A stretch of DNA of 64,000 nucleotides, taken from positions 1,528,997-1,592,996 of the forward strand of contig CM043964.1 in NCBI GenBank assembly GCA_014529385.2, read 5' to 3'. A program made the translations under genes and the position numbers. Positions 43,539 through 54,337 of the stretch are shown here, in pieces (within the stretch, counting starts at the first letter, position 1; every line of letters starts with the position of its first letter). The DNA is from Adiantum capillus-veneris. Its lineage: Eukaryota; Streptophyta; Polypodiopsida; Polypodiales; Pteridaceae. The notes under the pieces were generated by a model. That model was not told where the DNA came from, did no database searches, and saw only the letters and a list, made by a program, of their open reading frames with translations.

Positions 43539-45341
43539 AGTGCATTAGGAGGAGTCCTTACTCAAGAAGGAAGGCTAGTAGCTTATACTTCTCGGAAGCT
43601 TAGGATTCATGAAGTGAATTATGCTACACATGATTTAGAATTTCTATCAGTTATTCATGCTCTCAAGCTATGGAGACATTATCTATTGGGACGCAAATTC
43701 CAGTTGGTAACAGATCACAAGAGCCTTAAGTGGATTTTTACCCAACCTAACCTTAATATGAGACAGAGGAGATGGATACAGCTCATGCACGAATATGATT
43801 TTGATATTAAATTTAGACCAGGTAAGGATAATGTTGTGGAAGATGCCCTAAGCCGTAAAGCTTTTCTGGGGGCAATTTCCATGGCTAACAACCCTATTCT
43901 AGACAAGGTCTTGGATGCTGCTGTCAGAGATACAGATTACCAGATGCTTGCTAGTATCCTACGTGAAGAGAGGGTATCATCAAATCAGCCTAAACCTCTA
44001 CATTACTCCTTAGAAGATGGGAAAATTTACTATAGGAATCGATTATGCATACCTAAGGATTCTACCCTAAGGAATGTTATCTTATATGAAGCACATGATG
44101 GCCCAACTTCAGGACATCCAGGTTATGCCAAAACCATCAATGCAATTCGCAGAATTTATTATTGGCAAGGTATGAAGGGTGATGTCCTTCGCTATGTCAA
44201 GCAGTGTTTGTCTTGTCAAAGGATTAAGGCAGAGAGACTAAAGATGCCAGGTAAATTACATCCTTTAGATATTCCCCAAATGAAATGGGAATGTATTAGC
44301 ATGGACTTTATCAACGGGTTTCCTTCTGTCCAAGCTGGATATGATTCAATCATGGTCATAGTCGACTTGCTTACTAAAGTGGCTCACTTAATCCCAGTCA
44401 AGACAACCTTTACAGCTTCAGATATTGCTCGTCTATTTGTGAAAGAGGTTTTCAGAATTCATGGTTTACCCAAGAGGATTGTTAGCGATCCTGATGCCAA
44501 GTTTACTTCAAAGTTTTGGGTATCATTTTTTCAAGCTATTGGAACCCAGTTATGTTTTAGTACTGCTTATCATCCTCAAACTGATGGCCAAACTGAAAGA
44601 GTTAATCAAGTAATTGAATACATCCTGAGAGCCTATTGCAATAGAGAACCTCGCAAGTGGATTAAATACCTACCCTTGGTAGAGTATGCATACAATTCCT
44701 CTACTCATAGAAGTATTGGAATGACACCTTTTAATGCTCTTTATGGTCAAGAATGTTTATCACCTCTTAACTTTTCTGACCCCACTATAAGGGTAGAAGC
44801 CTCAAAGAAAATGCTTGAAGAAATGGAAGCTCAAACCAAATCTATTCGAAGGGATATTCAAGCGGCTCAAGATCGACAAAATAAGTACGCCGACTTAAAA
44901 AGATCTGATCGGATTTTCAAAGAAGGTGACAAAGTTTTCTTGCGAGTAAAACCCAAAAAGAGCAATCTATCTCTCGGAAGGTATAAGAAGCTTAGCTACC
45001 GATATTGTGGACCTTACGAAATAATCAAGGTTGTAAGTGATCAAGCTTATAGACTAAAACTCCCTTCTCATCTCAAAGTGCATGATGTATTTCATGTAAG
45101 TCTGTTAAAACCTTATGTATATAAACCTTACCATGTCCTTGATGATGAGCAAATCATTTTACCTGCTCAAGATGTTCTACAACTCCAACCTGATACTATC
45201 CTAGAAACTCGAGAGAGAAAGCTTAGGAATAGATCCATCAAAGAACATCTTATCTTATGGAAGGATTTCCCTATAGAAGATGCTACTTGGGAAGATGAGA
45301 CATCCCTTCTTAAGGATTACCCTTCACTGTTCTTGAGATGA
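43539..45341 (+). CDS. element H RNase H-integrase-chromodomain frame (PR and RT missing)
   Basis: One open frame of about 600 codons. RNase H from SALGGVLTQEGRLVAYTSRK through LVTDHKSLKWIF to VVEDALSRK. Integrase zinc domain GHPGYAKTINAIRRIYYWQG with CLSCQR; core CISMDFINGF (D), IVSDPDAKFTSKFW (D), GQTERVNQVI (E). GPY/F-type RYCGPYEIIKVV and HDVFHVSLLKPY, then a chromodomain near the end (LILWKDFPIEDATWEDETSL). A chromodomain defines chromoviruses. It begins abruptly after gag at about 43539 with no protease or RT, so it cannot act alone, yet it has no stop. Confidence 0.93.
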   Translation, partial: SALGGVLTQEGRLVAYTSRKLRIHEVNYATHDLEFLSVIHALKLWRHYLLGRKFQLVTDHKSLKWIFTQPNLNMRQRRWIQLMHEYDFDIKFRPGKDNVVEDALSRKAFLGAISMANNPILDKVLDAAVRDTDYQMLASILREERVSSNQPKPLHYSLEDGKIYYRNRLCIPKDSTLRNVILYEAHDGPTSGHPGYAKTINAIRRIYYWQGMKGDVLRYVKQCLSCQRIKAERLKMPGKLHPLDIPQMKWECISMDFINGFPSVQAGYDSIMVIVDLLTKVAHLIPVKTTFTASDIARLFVKEVFRIHGLPKRIVSDPDAKFTSKFWVSFFQAIGTQLCFSTAYHPQTDGQTERVNQVIEYILRAYCNREPRKWIKYLPLVEYAYNSSTHRSIGMTPFNALYGQECLSPLNFSDPTIRVEASKKMLEEMEAQTKSIRRDIQAAQDRQNKYADLKRSDRIFKEGDKVFLRVKPKKSNLSLGRYKKLSYRYCGPYEIIKVVSDQAYRLKLPSHLKVHDVFHVSLLKPYVYKPYHVLDDEQIILPAQDVLQLQPDTILETRERKLRNRSIKEHLILWKDFPIEDATWEDETSLLKDYPSLFLR

Positions 45342-45370
45342 GTACATCTCAAATTCTAAGTTGGGGAGAT

Positions 45371-48300
45371 TGTAAGGTCTCTACTTTCAAATTTCACACA
45401 AGTTCTATTACGCATTTGAATTTTTTTGAATCATCACTCCTTATTTAAGATATTCGAGTTCAAATTATGAATCGTAGGTTGAGAAAACCTAGAAATTAAA
45501 ATTTACGCTACAAAATTCTGACATGTTTAGCTATATGAATCACTAACTTATTGCAAGACTTATTTACTGATTGTAGAATTTTCTTTTACTACTGTAAAGT
45601 TAATATAAGACTGTAAAGTTTAACTTAAAAATGTAAAGTAAATTATCATTAAAGAAATAAATAAAATAATTATAAAGACAAAAGAATACACAAGAATGAC
45701 AAATAAAGGCACATGGATCACATAGGAGGGGACAAAGTGAGACACACTGTCACATGAAAAAAGAGAGGCTACTCTTGACTAATCTTAATGAGGGGGGGCT
45801 TGTGTGGCCTTATCTTTTGATGATAATGACAAAGTGGTCAAGCTCATGGGTACCACAAGGGTACCAAAAACGCGGGTATGATTTTTGGAAAAAAATAAAA
45901 AAGTAAAAAAATATTTTTTATTAATTTTGTCTTTTAAAAAAAGCTGGACGTTTTTCTTTCTGCTATAAATAGAGCATCCATGCTCACACTTTAGACATAG
46001 AGATTGCCTCTATAGCGCTCACGAAGTGCTGCCACTTCTCTTAGAGAGAAGGCCTCCACAAACCACTAAGAGGACAAAAACTCTAGTGGACTAAAAAGGT
46101 GTGTATTAATTGAGCATTCAATTAGTTTTAAGAAGGATATGTGTGTATGTGTGCTATCTCCTACTCTAATCTCTCTAATAGATTAGTAACATTCAATTAG
46201 CTATGTGTATGTGTGCTATCTCTTACTCTAATCTCTAATGGATTAGTAAGATTCAATTAGTTATGTGTGTGTGTGTGCTATCTCTTACTTTAATCTCTCT
46301 AATAGATTAGTGAGATTCAATTAGTTATGTGTGTGTGTGTGCTATCTATTACTCTAATCTTCTAATAGATTAGTAAGATTCAATTAGCTTTAAGAAGAAT
46401 ATGTGTGTGTGTGTGTGTTATCTTTTACTCTAATCTCTCTAATAGATTAGTAAGCTTCAATTAGTTATGTGTGTGTGCGTGCTATCTATTACTCCAATCT
46501 TCTAATAGATTAGTAAGATTCAATTATTTATGTGTGTGTGTGCTATCTATTACTCCAATCTTCTAATAGACTAGTAAGATTCAATTAGTTATGTGTGTGT
46601 GTGTGCTATCTATTACTCCAATCTTCTAATAGATTAGTAAGATTCAATTAGCTTTAAGAAGGATATGTGTGTGTGTGTGTGTTATCTTTTACTTTAATCT
46701 CTCTAATAGATTGGTGAGATTCAATTAGCTTTAGAAAAGTATGCGTGTGTGTTCTCTTTTACTCTAATCTTTCTAATGGATAGTAAGATTCAATTAACTT
46801 TAGAAATGATGTGTGTGTATGTTTTCTCTTACTCTAATCTCTTTAAGTATACCTACTCTCTCTAGTTAGTACATCTTCACTATTAACTTATATATTGTTA
46901 ATTGAAAGTTAATACATAAGAGAACTCATCATATTCTTATTATACATGATGATATTCTCATTCACCAATGTTATTGTCAATTAGGTTAAATAGAATTTTG
47001 AATAATACTAAAAATTGATTTAGTTGAAGTATAGAATTTAAGTTAGAATTGGATTAGAAATGTCATGCATAAAAGTAATGCATTCCTAAACTTTCACTCG
47101 TAATTTACACACTTAATTTTTGATTAATTAAGATTAGAAAATATTTGATGTATAGAAATTAGATGTAGAACAACAACACTAAGTGTGAATTCGAGTTGGC
47201 GAGGGTTCAAATTACAGACTCTCTTTGAAAACAAGGAGATTACTAGGGAAATCGACCAATTTAAAGTTCTAAGTGTAGTACAAAAAAATGGCTCCAAAGC
47301 ATGCTCGAACACAAGGCGCTAATGATCATGAAGCTGGTACAAGTAACGGTGGAATCCCTTCGGAAAATGCTATGTCTCCACCAATCGGAGCTATGGTACA
47401 GGTTAGTATTGCAGTTTCAAGTTATGCATCATTGCATATGCGAGACCATAGGAATATATTATTTACCTTATGAAAAGAAAACACGGACCGAAACCACGGG
47501 GCTTAATCCCAATAAACTCGTCATATGTTTGACAAGTAGGAGAGATTGTCTGGTTAAACTGGTTGCTATAGGAAAGAATGTTTGTCCAAAACCTTCGGTA
47601 TGGTTTTTCTCAAGTATCTCTACTTATTAGCGCTTGTATTATGTGGCAGTTGCCGAGGCGTGAGATGACGCCCAGGATGGCACCACTGATGCTGTGGTGG
47701 GAGTACACCCAGATTAGCCCAGCTGGATACTGCAGTTTTGCTTTGCTGTGGCGTGAGGATGACGCCTAGATTGGCATCGTTGTTGCTGTGATGGGAGTAC
47801 GTCCAGATTAGCACAACGAGTACTTGTCGAGCGGTATGGGAAGCTCATGAGGACAAGGGTTTTTATAAATAATGTATATACCAATCGGACATAATAGCTC
47901 CAGTAGAGATTCTTGAGTGAACCTAATCCAAGGGTTGTTGGTTTAAAATTGGACGACTTCTTGTTTGACAATTGTTTGTAATATTGTTTGAAGGGCTGTT
48001 TTAACGAACCAGTATCATAAATAAAGTAAAGGAACATGTATGTTTAAACAATGTGGTAGTAATTAGATAGCAAAAGAAGGGTGAGTGTGGTGTGGAAAGT
48101 GGGAGAATGATACCCCGACGGTATCATTCTATGGACGGGTGGACCCGATGAATCGGGTAACTTTCCAACTCTAGAATTTATTTTTAGTCATAAATCTTAA
48201 AAGAGACAAACCTTGGCGGATGTGCTTCTGAAACATGGAGAAAAAAGCACACAGGTTGGTCACTCTAAGATTTATACTTTTAGGTATAATTGATTATAGA

Positions 48301-48483
48301 TAGTTTTTAGATAGGGTTATGGTGGTCACGCTCCGCCATAGCGAGATAGGACCAATCCTTCACTAACGGTTCATGCCCATGGCTACGTAGTAGCTAAGGC
48401 AATGTCCGTTGGTTTTTCCTTATCAGGATTGGAGACCTATCAAAGGTACTCCGCTCCTCTCGACAAGGGGCAGGAACCTCACA
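45371..48483 (+). repeat. element H 3' LTR (3113 bp)
   Basis: Starts after the purine-rich AAGTTGGGGAGAT. Matches 38775-41819; about 70 bp longer, mainly one extra minisatellite unit. Contains the second copy of the gag first exon at 47288-47401 with its GTTAGT donor. Ends CCTCACA, then GTGTA. Confidence 0.95.
46113..46860. repeat. minisatellite in element H 3' LTR, about 11 units
   Basis: Same unit as 39510-40180, including CTAATCTTCTAATAGATTAG. One unit more than in the 5' LTR, and different (GT)n lengths. Confidence 0.9.
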
Positions 48484-49608
48484 GTGTAATATATGAAGCG
48501 TGACCCACCGGATTTCTCCCAAGCCATAATACATTGGTGTTGTAGAAAAGCTTCATTCACTTGGGAGTCAATTGAAGCATCATGTAGCAAGTGTAATGCA
48601 TCCCATTTGCCAAACCACTTCTTTATGTCTTGCATCCATCCTATGCTCAAAATCTTGATTTTATGCATCTTTTTAACTTTTTCCCTTGCTTCCCATGCAA
48701 TTTCTAGAAAGTTGATGTGAGGGGTTTTGATGCATCTTTATCATGTACTCCACAACCCTTTCCATGCCCATAACCTCAATTGAAAGATATCCCAACTCAA
48801 GAAGTAGGAGAATATATGGTGTTTGTGTCTTAACTTGGAGAAATTTTGTAAGAAAATGCTTTTGGACATTCTCAAACTCTTTCCAAGTAGACTTTGAATG
48901 CTCTTGTCCCACACTTCAACTCCATAAACAAGAACCGGTGTCACCAATGCATCAAAATGGTACTTCTTGAGAACCCAACACTCGATGTTTTCCGCATTAC
49001 ACATGTTCTCAAATGCATAATATTCTCTCTTTCCTGCTTCCAAATGATGCATAGCACATTCATGCCACTTGTGATTGGACGGAACCTCAAGGCCAAGGTA
49101 TTTACAGCTCTCAACAACTTCAAGTGTCTCATTGTTGTACACAATGCATGGCTTCTCCTTATGGTTGGTTTTCACAAGCATAACCTTTGTTTTGGATTGA
49201 TTCACAATCAGCCCACTAAGCAAGAAAAATTTATCAAGGAACAACCATAAGCTTTTGTGCATCTTCTAAAGTGTGTGCTAGAAGCACTACATCATCCGCA
49301 TACATCAAAAGCATGATTATCGCATTGCAAATAGTGACCTCTTCAATGCCTTCTTCTTGCATAAAGTCAAGTACCATTTGTTCCAATTGATCGATTCATA
49401 AGCCAAAGAGAGTTGGTGACAATGGGCATTCTTGCTTAACCCCAATAGTGCTTAAAATTTTGCTTGAAATTCCTCTTCTCATGCCAAGCATAAACTCACT
49501 TGGCACTTGGAATTCTTTCATCCTTCTCCACAAATTGTTACATGTAATCATATCAAAGGCTTTCTTAAAGTCCACAAAACAAAAATGCAACCGCTTGTCT
49601 TTATCCCC
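48484..49608 (-). pseudogene. LINE copy 1: RT end and C-terminal region, interrupted by H
   Basis: Non-LTR retrotransposon fragment. From 49608 leftwards: HFCFVDFKKAFDMI, GVKQECPLSPTLFGL, TGA near 49400, then YADD (near 49290), LIVNQSKTKVMLVKT, YLGLEVPSNHKW and VLVYGVEVW. A frame change near 48900 leads to LLLLELGYLSIEVMGMERVV. About 23 residues of RT between EFM and GISS are deleted compared with copy 5. It is 5'-truncated at the gag of element E and continues past element H only for about 15 bases (38760-38774), so its 3' end is missing. Confidence 0.85.
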
Positions 49609-50401
49609 TCTTCTATCCATGCCTCTTCCTCTACCACATGTAAACCCCTCATTGCTTCCATATCCACATCCATATCCATAGATTTGACCTCGTCCATGTC
49701 CCATGATATGCACACTGAGATTCTTCATAAGACCTACAACCTCTTGCATCTCCTTGCAAAAAGCATTCACATCATGAGAAGCTTGTTGATCATAACCCGG
49801 CTCCTTGATGAGGACCCTTGGTTGCTCTACGGCTTTCACTTCAACCTTTGGCTCGACATTGATTCCAAGTTGATGAAGATGATCTGCTTTCCACTCTTTA
49901 TTCTTTGCAATTTTAACTACCTCATCAAAGGTCCTTGGCTGCTTAAGCTCTACTTTCAAGCGTAAGTTACTCTTTAGACTTGCAAGAAACCTATCCTTCT
50001 TCAACATGGCTGGAGGAATTCCAGCCCCCAAAGATGCACACCACTTTGTCCATAACGCATTGAATTCCTTCACAAAGTCTTCTATGGTCTGGCCTTCACC
50101 CTGTACCAAGCCTTGAATAGACTGCCATACCTTTTGTGGGTCTTCCACCTGCTGAAAGTGTGTAAGAAAAGCATGCCTTACCATTTTATAATTCATAATG
50201 AGGATTTTGTTTTGATTGTAGCTCCTTTTTGTAGCCTTCCAACCATTCCCTAGCATCTCCCTTCAAACAGAAGTAGAAGATTCGCAGCACCAACGCTGGG
50301 TCTTGCTAGTCAGCAAGAAGACAAGCAAACTCCATTTGCTCAATGAAACCTTTAGAACTTTCATTTGATTTCCCACTACACTCCATAAAATTAAACGCCA
50401 T
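49396..50401 (-). pseudogene. element E gag, fused in frame to LINE RT
   Basis: The Gag ATG is at 50399-50401 (MAFNFMECSGKSNESSKGF). After early disruptions an ORF of 286 codons (50256-49396) covers the Gag core (QSIQGLVQGEGQTIEDFVKE, KKDRFLASLKSNLRLKVELK, MQEVVGLMKNLSVHIMGHG) and a Gly/Arg-rich tail (GRGRGMDRRGDKDKR). It runs without a stop into LINE RT (LHFCFVDFKKAFDM) at about 49605 and ends at the TGA near 49396. So a 5'-truncated LINE landed in gag and by chance kept the frame. The fused protein is unlikely to work as either. Confidence 0.85.
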
Positions 50402-50442
50402 GTCTTCCAAAACCTGTAAACTGAAGGTAAGTTAAAGCGATT

Positions 50443-50462
50443 CCTCAATGGCGGGGACACCA
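50443..50462 (-). promoter_or_regulatory. element E primer-binding site candidate
   Basis: The minus strand reads TGGTGTCCCCGCCATTGAGG six bases after the LTR end. Same position and similar sequence as elements B and C. tRNA not assigned. Confidence 0.65.
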
Positions 50463-50468
50463 AAACAC

Positions 50469-51329
50469 TGTTGGGAAACAAGCAAACTGGAACACCTCTA
50501 TAGCGATCTCACCCAAGAGCGTTGAAATAGCACTACAACAACACCAAAATATTTCAAAAATCCCTTTGAAACACCACATGTCAAATAAGAGCAGACCCTT
50601 GGGAATTTACTAGCCGTCGCCCACCCAAGAGACTATATCACATAGGAGCAAAACCCTGCCAAAGCATGGATTTACAGCACACGCCGACCAATGCATATGA
50701 AGACAAGGGCCTCCCCTTTCACCATTGAACAACACAAACCCACAACTTTAACATCAATTCCACAATTCATACATACATGCCCTCCCAATCTGCCTGTACA
50801 CAATCTGCCACTAGGCTGCCATAGCCATAACCCTGTAGAGAACTAGTCGTAACCTGAAGAGCACAACTCCAATTGGGGCACTTTAAATCTTGAGAGAAAT
50901 ATTGAAAAATTACTGGAAAGAAATCTGAATATGACCAAAATTGAATCTACATGCCGCTACATGAAAAATTGATGCGATCAGGGAGCTGTCCTGACACGAC
51001 TACACGTAGAGTAGGCAAAGCGAGGCCAAAAACTGCAACGAAAACCATCAAGAATGCACAACGAGCTCAAACCTGAAATTTTTTGGAGTTTGTCTAAACA
51101 TTTTTTAAGTTTGTACATGATTTTAAGTTATATACAAGTCTCACTTCCAAAAACTCACTCACGGGCACTTATAGTAGCCCGACAGCTGTCACTAAACTAG
51201 CGACTTGCAGTGCATGTACATGTGGCTAAAAAGCCCACAAAAATAAAGCCCACACCCACTCTTGACATCGGGCATCATGTCCGTAAGCACAAATTTACAA
51301 AAAACGGGGCGTCAGAAATGCACCCAACA
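50469..51329 (-). repeat. element E 5' LTR (861 bp)
   Basis: The plus strand starts TGTTGGGAAAC and ends GCACCCAACA. It is the reverse complement of D's LTR (28863-29732) along its whole length, with many substitutions. Confidence 0.92.
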
Positions 51330-51364
51330 GCGTCCAGTTCGGGACCTTTTCAACGAAATCCAAA

Positions 51365-52348
51365 CAGGAACCTAATTGGCATGTAGCTCAATTTGAGACA
51401 AGATGGCAGGCCAAAGGATTTGACGGTGTATATGATACAACAGCCAAGATGCTACAATTCCAAGAAACATCTGAGGGGAAAGCCATGCAGTGGCTAAGTA
51501 ATTTTAATGTGAGACATTTTGCAGATTATGATGCATTGAGAAATGCATTTTTGAATAGATTCTGTAAGGAGAAGACACCAAATGATGTGCTTAATAAGAT
51601 CAAGGATATTAAGCAGTGAAAAATGTTTGTCAAGGATTATACTAAGAGGTTTAATCAATATTTTAATAGGCTTACTTATGCAGAGAGGCCTACACATGAA
51701 ATGTTAGCCGGATATAATATGAATGGTTTGCGAAAAGAGTTGCGGAATGTAGTTGCAGGTGTTGATGTTAGGGCAGATTTGGATAATTTGGTGGAAACTG
51801 CCACAAGGGCAGAAAAGAGGTTTGGAGTTATTAACCCAAGTTCCTCTAAAAAGAAATCCGAGAAGAAGAAGAAAAAGGGGAGAAAGAATAAGAGATCAGT
51901 AGATGATAGTAGTGAGGATGAGTCAGATTCTGATTCAGATTTCGATACAGATGCAGACACAGATTCAAATTCAAATTCTAGCAATGATTTTGATTCCGAA
52001 GGAAGTTCAAATTCAGATTCTAAATCAGAGAAGGAGGAAAAGAAGAGGAAACATAAGAAGAAGGGTAAGAAGAAGGCCAAAGAGAAGTCTAAAGGCAGTA
52101 CAGTGGAAATGTTTGTGGAGAAGAAGTTGAAAGATTTGGGTATCAAGCAGGAGTCATCTAGTAAGAAACTACATTGTGGCATATGTGGTAAAGATGGTCA
52201 TGTCACACCCAATTGTTTGTATAATCCAAATTTCCAGGGACCAATCCCAGAGAGGATTCAACAAAATTTAGCACAAGGAAGTGGAGTATTTCCGGATGCT
52301 AGAGGACAACAAAAAGTATTTAATAATCAGGGATGGCAGAGGCAGTAG
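51365..52348 (+). pseudogene. element F gag with zinc knuckle
   Basis: Starts inside Gag (WHVAQFETRWQAKGFDGVYD). Core: AMQWLSNFNVRHFADYDALR, NAFLNRFCKEKTPNDVLNK. A TGA at 51617-51619 stands where Trp is likely (TGG to TGA), then 241 open codons: KDYTKRFNQYFNRLTYAERP, a Lys tract, an Asp/Ser-rich acidic tract (DESDSDSDFDTDADTDSNS), a second Lys tract and a complete CCHC knuckle, CGICGKDGHVTPNC. The charged block is unusual among the elements here. Confidence 0.87.
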
Positions 52349-53470
52349 CAGCCATTCTCAGGGTGGAGACCACCTTTTAATCCGAATCGATAATTTTGGG
52401 GAAATTTTTATCAAGGGTATTGACTAAGGTTTGGAGGATATCAAAATTTTTGGCCTTGGGGAGGAAATTGGAATCAGCAGAACAACAGAATTCGCAGTAG
52501 CCACAAGGTTGGCAACAGCCACAGAAATTGAATCAGTAGAGTTGGAATCCACCAAGGTGAAATCAACAACAAGTACCGAATGGACAGGTACCATAGTTGC
52601 CTGCACCACCAGTGAACCATGATACCACGAAGGAAGAAGCTCATAGTAATTTAATTGGTGTTGAAGTTTTTTTGGATCATGGAGCAAATACATTATTTGT
52701 AGATTGTTCTCCAGAATGCAATTCTTCAAAAGACATGTCGGAGGATCTGGATATTTTGGTGATGACACGTTTCAAAGCGCGCCTTAAACCACCTCTGGAT
52801 TGGGAGGAAAAAAAAGTAGGGATGAAGCAATTGAGGAAGTTCAAAACTTGGGTCCTAATAAGACGATTTCTAGGAAGATGAAAAAGCAGATGAAGAAAGT
52901 GGTGAATTCTGAATTGGCCTCAGGAGCATTGTTTGAGGAATTGTTGAATACTCCTATGCACTTTACCTTGGATCAGTTGCTTTTGTTGATACCGATTTTC
53001 TGAGATAGGTTTTACTCTACAACCAGGATGACAAAAGCTCCAATGACTTTAAATACATTGGAGAAACAAGTTGAAAGTTATCAAATTAATCTAGATCATG
53101 TGGATTTCACCATACCAACTGTGCGGCTTGAGTTTGATGGCCGTATTTTTCCAGATGTTATGTTAAGACGGTGGATCCGGTGTGAATATATGTCAAAAAC
53201 TGAATTTCAAAAGATGACAAATGTAAAGTTGGAGCATGCACCATTCCAAGTGCGGATGGCAGATCATAGAAGAGTGCAGCCTATTGGGATGTTGAGAAGC
53301 CAGACTCTAAAAGTGAATGGATTGTCTTTTACTGCAAATTTTGTTGTGTTGAAGATACAAGATGCTTGTACACCTTTGGGTCCATGCCCTTCAAATCGGA
53401 ATAGTCCCAAGCAAAAACATCTTGACAAAGAATTTTCTTTTGTTCTATATCTCTGCTGAATCACTGGAGA
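52349..53470 (+). pseudogene. element F linker and protease remnant
   Basis: Gln/Asn-rich remnant (52349-52600), then a linker (MKKQMKKVVNSELASGALFE) and protease-like TLEKQVESYQINLDHVDF, RVQPIGMLRSQTLKVNGLSF, FVVLKIQDACTPLGP. The active-site segment GAC GGT GGA TCC (DGGS, about 53169) is in a different frame from both sides. So protease identity is likely but the copy is broken. Confidence 0.65.
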
Positions 53471-54337
53471 TACAAGATCCTTATTTGACAAAGCTCATGA
53501 GGATTTTTATGGATGATTTTTTGTGTTTGGTGAGAAGAAAGACCATTTAGAATATTTGAGGAAATGTCGATTGTTTCGGATGTCTTTGAACCCATACAAG
53601 TGTGCAATAGCAGCCCAAAGAGGAAAACTTTTGGGGAATACCATTTCAAAGGAAGGTATTTTCATTGATTCAAATAAGATCAATGCCATACAGAAGGCAG
53701 TAGCACCTGCCAATGTGAAGGAGATTTCTAGGTTAATGGGACAAATCAAATGGCATAATTGGAATTTGAGGTATTTGGCAGATGTTAGTGCTCCTTTGAC
53801 TCATTTGACAAAGAAGGATATTGATTTTGTATGGGGAGATGCTCAAGAGAAAGCTTTCTAGTGTTTGAAAAAGATGTTAGTGGTTTCACCTATTATTCAA
53901 CCTCCAAATTGGCAGTTGCCTTTCCATGTCTTTGTGGATGCGTCGAATATTACAGTAGGAGTAGTGTTGATGCACGAGAAGATCTGAGGATGGTTCAAAC
54001 CAGTATTTATGCAAGTTGGATGTTGAAACCAGATAAAAAGAATTATACAGTTACAGAGCATGAGGCTTTAGGGATGATGTTTACTTTGGAGAAATTTTGA
54101 CATTACTTATTGGGGAATAAAGTAGTTTTCCATGTGGGCCATCAAGCACTTATTTTCTTGGTTAAAAAGCCCAAGCTGGAGGGCAGACTTTCCGGATGGA
54201 TGCTTTTGCAGGAGTTTGACTATACAATGTTGCATACACTAGGGAATCAGCATGCAATGGCGGATTATCTTAGTAGATTGGAGCATTTTGAAGAGCCACC
54301 AGGAGTGTCAGATCAGTTTCCAGATGTGCAGGGATAG
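53471..54337 (+). pseudogene. element F RT end and RNase H
   Basis: RT catalytic box as KLMRIFMDDFLCLV (about 53490-53530), then a frame change to VFGEKKDHLEYLRKC, GKLLGNTISKEGIFIDSNK and ISRLMGQIKWHNW. RNase H: FHVFVDASNITVGVVLM, KNYTVTEHEALGMMFTLEKF, ALIFLVKKPKLEGRLSGWM and QHAMADYLSRLE. The N-terminal two thirds of RT are deleted between protease and this segment. Multiple stops. Confidence 0.82.

Larger units (their letters stand above)
38775..48483 (+). mobile_element. Ty3/gypsy chromovirus H, complete ends, PR-RT deleted
   Basis: LTRs 38775-41819 and 45371-48483, both TGTAAGGTCTC ... CCTCACA, flanked by a perfect 5-bp duplication GTGTA (38770-38774 and 48484-48488). Initiator-Met primer site, leader, gag, then RNase H, integrase and chromodomain. 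Protease and RT are absent between 43529 and 43539. The insertion target is a LINE fragment: the flanks rejoin to match the LINE sequence at 57130-57180 (reverse complement). LTRs differ by only a few per cent by eye, so the insertion is fairly young. Confidence 0.95.
49600..51329 (-). mobile_element. Ty3/gypsy Tat-type element E, 5' part
   Basis: 5' LTR, primer site and gag of a Tat element in the same LTR family as D. Everything after gag is replaced by LINE copy 1 and what lies left of it. E sits at the edge of gypsy element F, whose Gag starts abruptly at about 51365, so E probably inserted into F. Confidence 0.85.
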
